DNA of 6,118 nt from CAYVSF01 sp046482855 (GTDB taxonomy: Bacteria; Bacteroidota; Bacteroidia; Bacteroidales; UBA12077): the NCBI GenBank assembly GCA_046482855.1, contig JAWOEH010000145.1, positions 1-6,118 on the forward strand, written 5' to 3'. Positions 4,016 through 6,118 of the stretch are shown one piece after another. The position numbers and the translations under genes are program-made. Positions within the stretch are counted from its first letter, which is position 1, and each line of letters opens with the position of its first letter. Below the pieces are notes generated by a model. The model was not told the origin of the DNA, did not search any database, and worked only from the letters and a program-made list of their open reading frames with translations.

Positions 4016-5206
4016 ATGCATGTAATTGTTTTTGATAACGATACTCATGAGCATCTGCTACCGCTCACCTATACACGACCCACATGTGAAATTCGCGTAG
4101 GGATTGATACCTTACGGGAAAAATGGGAAGCTTTTTTGCAACAACCTGTTGAATCGTTTCTTACCGAGGCGTATTTGCAAGAGAAGTACCCTTTTCGATG
4201 CGCTGCCGAAAATCTGTTTATCAATGGCGCAGTAGTGCCCACGGTAGAGTTGGTTGCAGTGGTGAAGAAGTTAGAAACAGGACAGGGGCTAATTGCCGGC
4301 AAAACGCTTATTGCTGCCGTATTGCCACAGGAAGAAGCCGAAGCGCGAAACGTGGAGGTTAGGAATTTAGCTTCTGTTGTTGAGTGGCAGCAGGAGATTG
4401 TAAAAATTGAGCGTCCCTGGGATATTTTTCGTCACAACGGACAGGTCCTGACTGAGGATTTTGCACGCCTGACCAAAGGTCGCAAAAGCGCACCTCTGAG
4501 TGACTCCAACAAAGTGGTTGGTACCCAGCCTGTGTTTTTGGAGGAGGGCGCCAGTGCCGAGTGTGCTGTTTTTAATACCACCAATGGCCCTGTTTATATT
4601 GGCAAAGAGGCCGAAGTGATGGAAGGTTCACTGGTGCGTGGCCCATTTGCCATGGGAGAACACAGTGTGCTGAAAATGGGTGCCAAAATTTACGGGCCTA
4701 CCACTTTGGGCCCTCATGTAAAGGTTGGGGGAGAGGTAAATAATTCGGTTGTATTTGGGTTTTCAAACAAAGGACACGATGGATTTCTTGGCAATTCTGT
4801 CATTGGTGAGTGGTGCAATCTGGGAGCCGACACCAACAACTCCAACCTGAAGAATAATTATGCCGAAGTGCGTTTGTGGGGATACCAGGAACAGCGTTTC
4901 GTAAAAACAGGCTTGCAATTTTGCGGACTTATTATGGGCGACCATAGTAAATGCGGGATCAATACTATGTTTAATACGGGCACAGTAATCGGGGTTAATG
5001 CCAATATTTATGGCGAAGGCTTTCCACGTAATTTTGTGCCCAGCTTCTCGTGGGGTGGAGCCAGTGGATATAGTGAGTTCTCCTTGAAAAAGGCCTTTGA
5101 GGTAGCTGCAAAGGTCATGGCTCGTCGACAACTCTCTTTTGATAAAAAGGAGCAAGATATTCTGGCCACAGTTTTTGAACTTTCGGCACCTTATCGCAAA
5201 TTTTAA
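4016..5206 (+). CDS. Alternative GlmU-like protein: putative UDP-GlcNAc diphosphorylase/GlcN-1-P N-acetyltransferase
   Basis: This 396-residue cytosolic protein has two domains. The N-terminal half (~1-185) opens with MHVIVFDND and PLTYTRPTCEIRVGIDTLREKW, the signature of the Bacteroidota alternative GlmU family. The classical GlmU motif LxxGxGTRM is absent. The C-terminal half is a left-handed beta-helix of hexapeptide repeats from about residue 191 (GPVYIG, GSLVRGP, GAKIYGP, GPHVKVGG). It continues to GHDGFLG at 253-259 and LGADTNNSNLKNNY at 269-282, the acyltransferase-type active-site stretch of the family. The presumed role is the last two steps to UDP-GlcNAc for peptidoglycan and lipid A; this is a family-level assignment. 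ATG 4016 lies close to a promoter and suits the family N-terminus. No terminator is obvious before lon. Confidence 0.88.
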   Translation: MHVIVFDNDTHEHLLPLTYTRPTCEIRVGIDTLREKWEAFLQQPVESFLTEAYLQEKYPFRCAAENLFINGAVVPTVELVAVVKKLETGQGLIAGKTLIAAVLPQEEAEARNVEVRNLASVVEWQQEIVKIERPWDIFRHNGQVLTEDFARLTKGRKSAPLSDSNKVVGTQPVFLEEGASAECAVFNTTNGPVYIGKEAEVMEGSLVRGPFAMGEHSVLKMGAKIYGPTTLGPHVKVGGEVNNSVVFGFSNKGHDGFLGNSVIGEWCNLGADTNNSNLKNNYAEVRLWGYQEQRFVKTGLQFCGLIMGDHSKCGINTMFNTGTVIGVNANIYGEGFPRNFVPSFSWGGASGYSEFSLKKAFEVAAKVMARRQLSFDKKEQDILATVFELSAPYRKF

Positions 5207-5210
5207 CGAT

Positions 5211-5229
5211 TTGGCACAAGGATTGCCAA
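5211..5229. repeat. Inverted repeat in the glmU-like/lon intergenic region
   Basis: TTGGCA (5211-5216) and TGCCAA (5224-5229) form a perfect 6-bp inverted repeat around 7 bases, starting 5 bases after the upstream stop. No T tract follows, so it is a poor terminator. It could be an operator or a weak hairpin. It does not match the CIRCE heat-shock operator. Confidence 0.35.
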
Positions 5230-5278
5230 TAGTAGATACCTAACTAAACGGACAGGGAATCTGTCTAATTGTCATGGT

Positions 5279-6118
5279 ATGGATATGAATAGGATGAAAA
5301 GCATGAGTGAGAATACAAAACTGAAGATTGGATTAAACAATTTTTTAATGAACGATGATATGAGTGATGGGGGGGAGTTTATACCCCTCATTTCCGAGGA
5401 AGAGGATCTGGAGTTTAGCGATGAGGTACCTGAAGAACTACCCATTTTGCCCTTGCGGAATACTGTGCTGTTTCCAGGGGTAATTTTGCCCATCACCGTG
5501 GGACGCGAAAAGTCCCTGCGCCTGTTAGAGGAGGCAAATAAAGGGAATAAGGTTATTGGTACAATAACGCAAACCGACGCCAATATTGAAGAACCTCTGC
5601 CTGAGGATATTTTTTCATTAGGTACCGTAGCCAAAATTTTACGCATTCTGGAAATGCCCGATGGCAGTACTTCTGTTATCATTCAGGGTAAGCAACGGTT
5701 TCGTATTGAAGAGTACCTGCAGGAAGAGCCTTTCCTTAAGGCGCGGATAACTTTGCTAAAGGACGCAACGGTGCTTACCAATCAGCCCGACTTTGAGGCT
5801 GTTGTCGGTTCGCTGAAAGACATGGCATTGCGTATTATCAAGCTTTCCACCAATATTCCTCAGGAAGCTTCATTTGCTGTTAAGAACATTGAGCACTCCA
5901 AATACCTGGTAAACTTTATATGCTCCAATACAGATATCGAGCTTGTTGGCAAACAACTGTTGCTTGAAATGGACGATTTGTATGAGCGAAGTATTAAGCT
6001 GATGGAGTTTTTGGCCAAGGAGATACAGATGCTTGAGCTAAAGAATGATATCCAGTCCAAGGTGAAAGTGGATATGGATAAACAGCAACGCGAATATTTT
6101 CTGCATCAGCAAATGAAG
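5279..6118 (+). CDS. lon: ATP-dependent protease Lon, N-terminal part (cut by window edge)
   Basis: Lon is a cytosolic homo-hexameric AAA+ serine protease that degrades misfolded and regulatory proteins. The 280 residues present are about a third of the usual ~800. After an acidic leader of ~54 residues, the Lon substrate-recognition domain starts at PILPLRNTVLFPG (55-67), the standard family motif, followed by the expected VGREKS. It ends in the coiled-coil region (KVKVDMDKQQREYFLHQQMK) just before the AAA+ module. The Walker motifs and the Ser-Lys dyad lie beyond the window. In-frame ATGs at 5279, 5285, 5294 and 5303 are all possible starts because the leader is not conserved; I chose the first. 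A possible promoter is TTTG (5210-5213), 19 nt, TAGATACC (5233-5240), with a poor -7 box. Heat-shock control is usual for lon, but no known operator is visible. Confidence 0.95.
   Translation, partial: MDMNRMKSMSENTKLKIGLNNFLMNDDMSDGGEFIPLISEEEDLEFSDEVPEELPILPLRNTVLFPGVILPITVGREKSLRLLEEANKGNKVIGTITQTDANIEEPLPEDIFSLGTVAKILRILEMPDGSTSVIIQGKQRFRIEEYLQEEPFLKARITLLKDATVLTNQPDFEAVVGSLKDMALRIIKLSTNIPQEASFAVKNIEHSKYLVNFICSNTDIELVGKQLLLEMDDLYERSIKLMEFLAKEIQMLELKNDIQSKVKVDMDKQQREYFLHQQMK

Noticed and set aside
1..6118. A novel defence, toxin-antitoxin, biosynthetic or mobile system.
   Set aside because: Apart from the tRNA-linked repeats, all supported genes belong to known families and are arranged mostly as single transcription units; nothing else in either strand suggests an accessory system.

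Overview
The window looks like a chromosomal segment of a Bacteroidota bacterium, probably class Bacteroidia and possibly near Marinilabiliales/Prolixibacter-type organisms. Three things point there: several promoters of the Bacteroidota form (TTTG - 19 to 21 nt - TAnnTTTG), start codons preceded by A-rich sequence rather than Shine-Dalgarno sites, and a Bacteroidota-type alternative GlmU-like protein. The order-level placement is inference.

Left part (1-851). The 3' end of a plus-strand gene, possibly an HD-domain dNTPase-like protein, runs into a tandem array of about 290-bp units at 121-804. The array lies downstream of a minus-strand tRNA-His gene (773-851, anticodon GTG, encoded CCA). 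Each unit carries the 3' end of that tRNA (T arm, acceptor strand) and its Rho-independent terminator. Only the unit next to the tRNA promoter contains the whole tRNA. The other two hold chimeric tRNA remnants with a foreign anticodon-like hairpin and a CCA-to-CTA change. The layout recalls the E. coli tyrT/rtT locus, where a tRNA gene is followed by repeats of its own 3' end. This is the most unusual part of the window.

Middle part (852-3552). A tRNA-His promoter is followed by an AT-rich gap with no convincing gene. Next comes a seven-helix Bax inhibitor-1/YccA-family membrane protein (1135-1896) with a clear terminator, then a 490-residue class-V-fold PLP enzyme related to cysteine desulfurases (2080-3552).

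Right part (3553-6118). These are housekeeping genes on the plus strand, apparently mostly in separate transcription units: type B ribosomal protein L31 with its own promoter and terminator; a sugar-nucleotide enzyme of the alternative GlmU family, whose putative promoter abuts the L31 terminator; and the N-terminal third of the ATP-dependent protease Lon, cut by the window edge. They serve translation, UDP-GlcNAc supply for the envelope, and protein quality control. I see no defence system, phage or transposon, and apart from the tRNA-linked repeat array the region is ordinary core genome.
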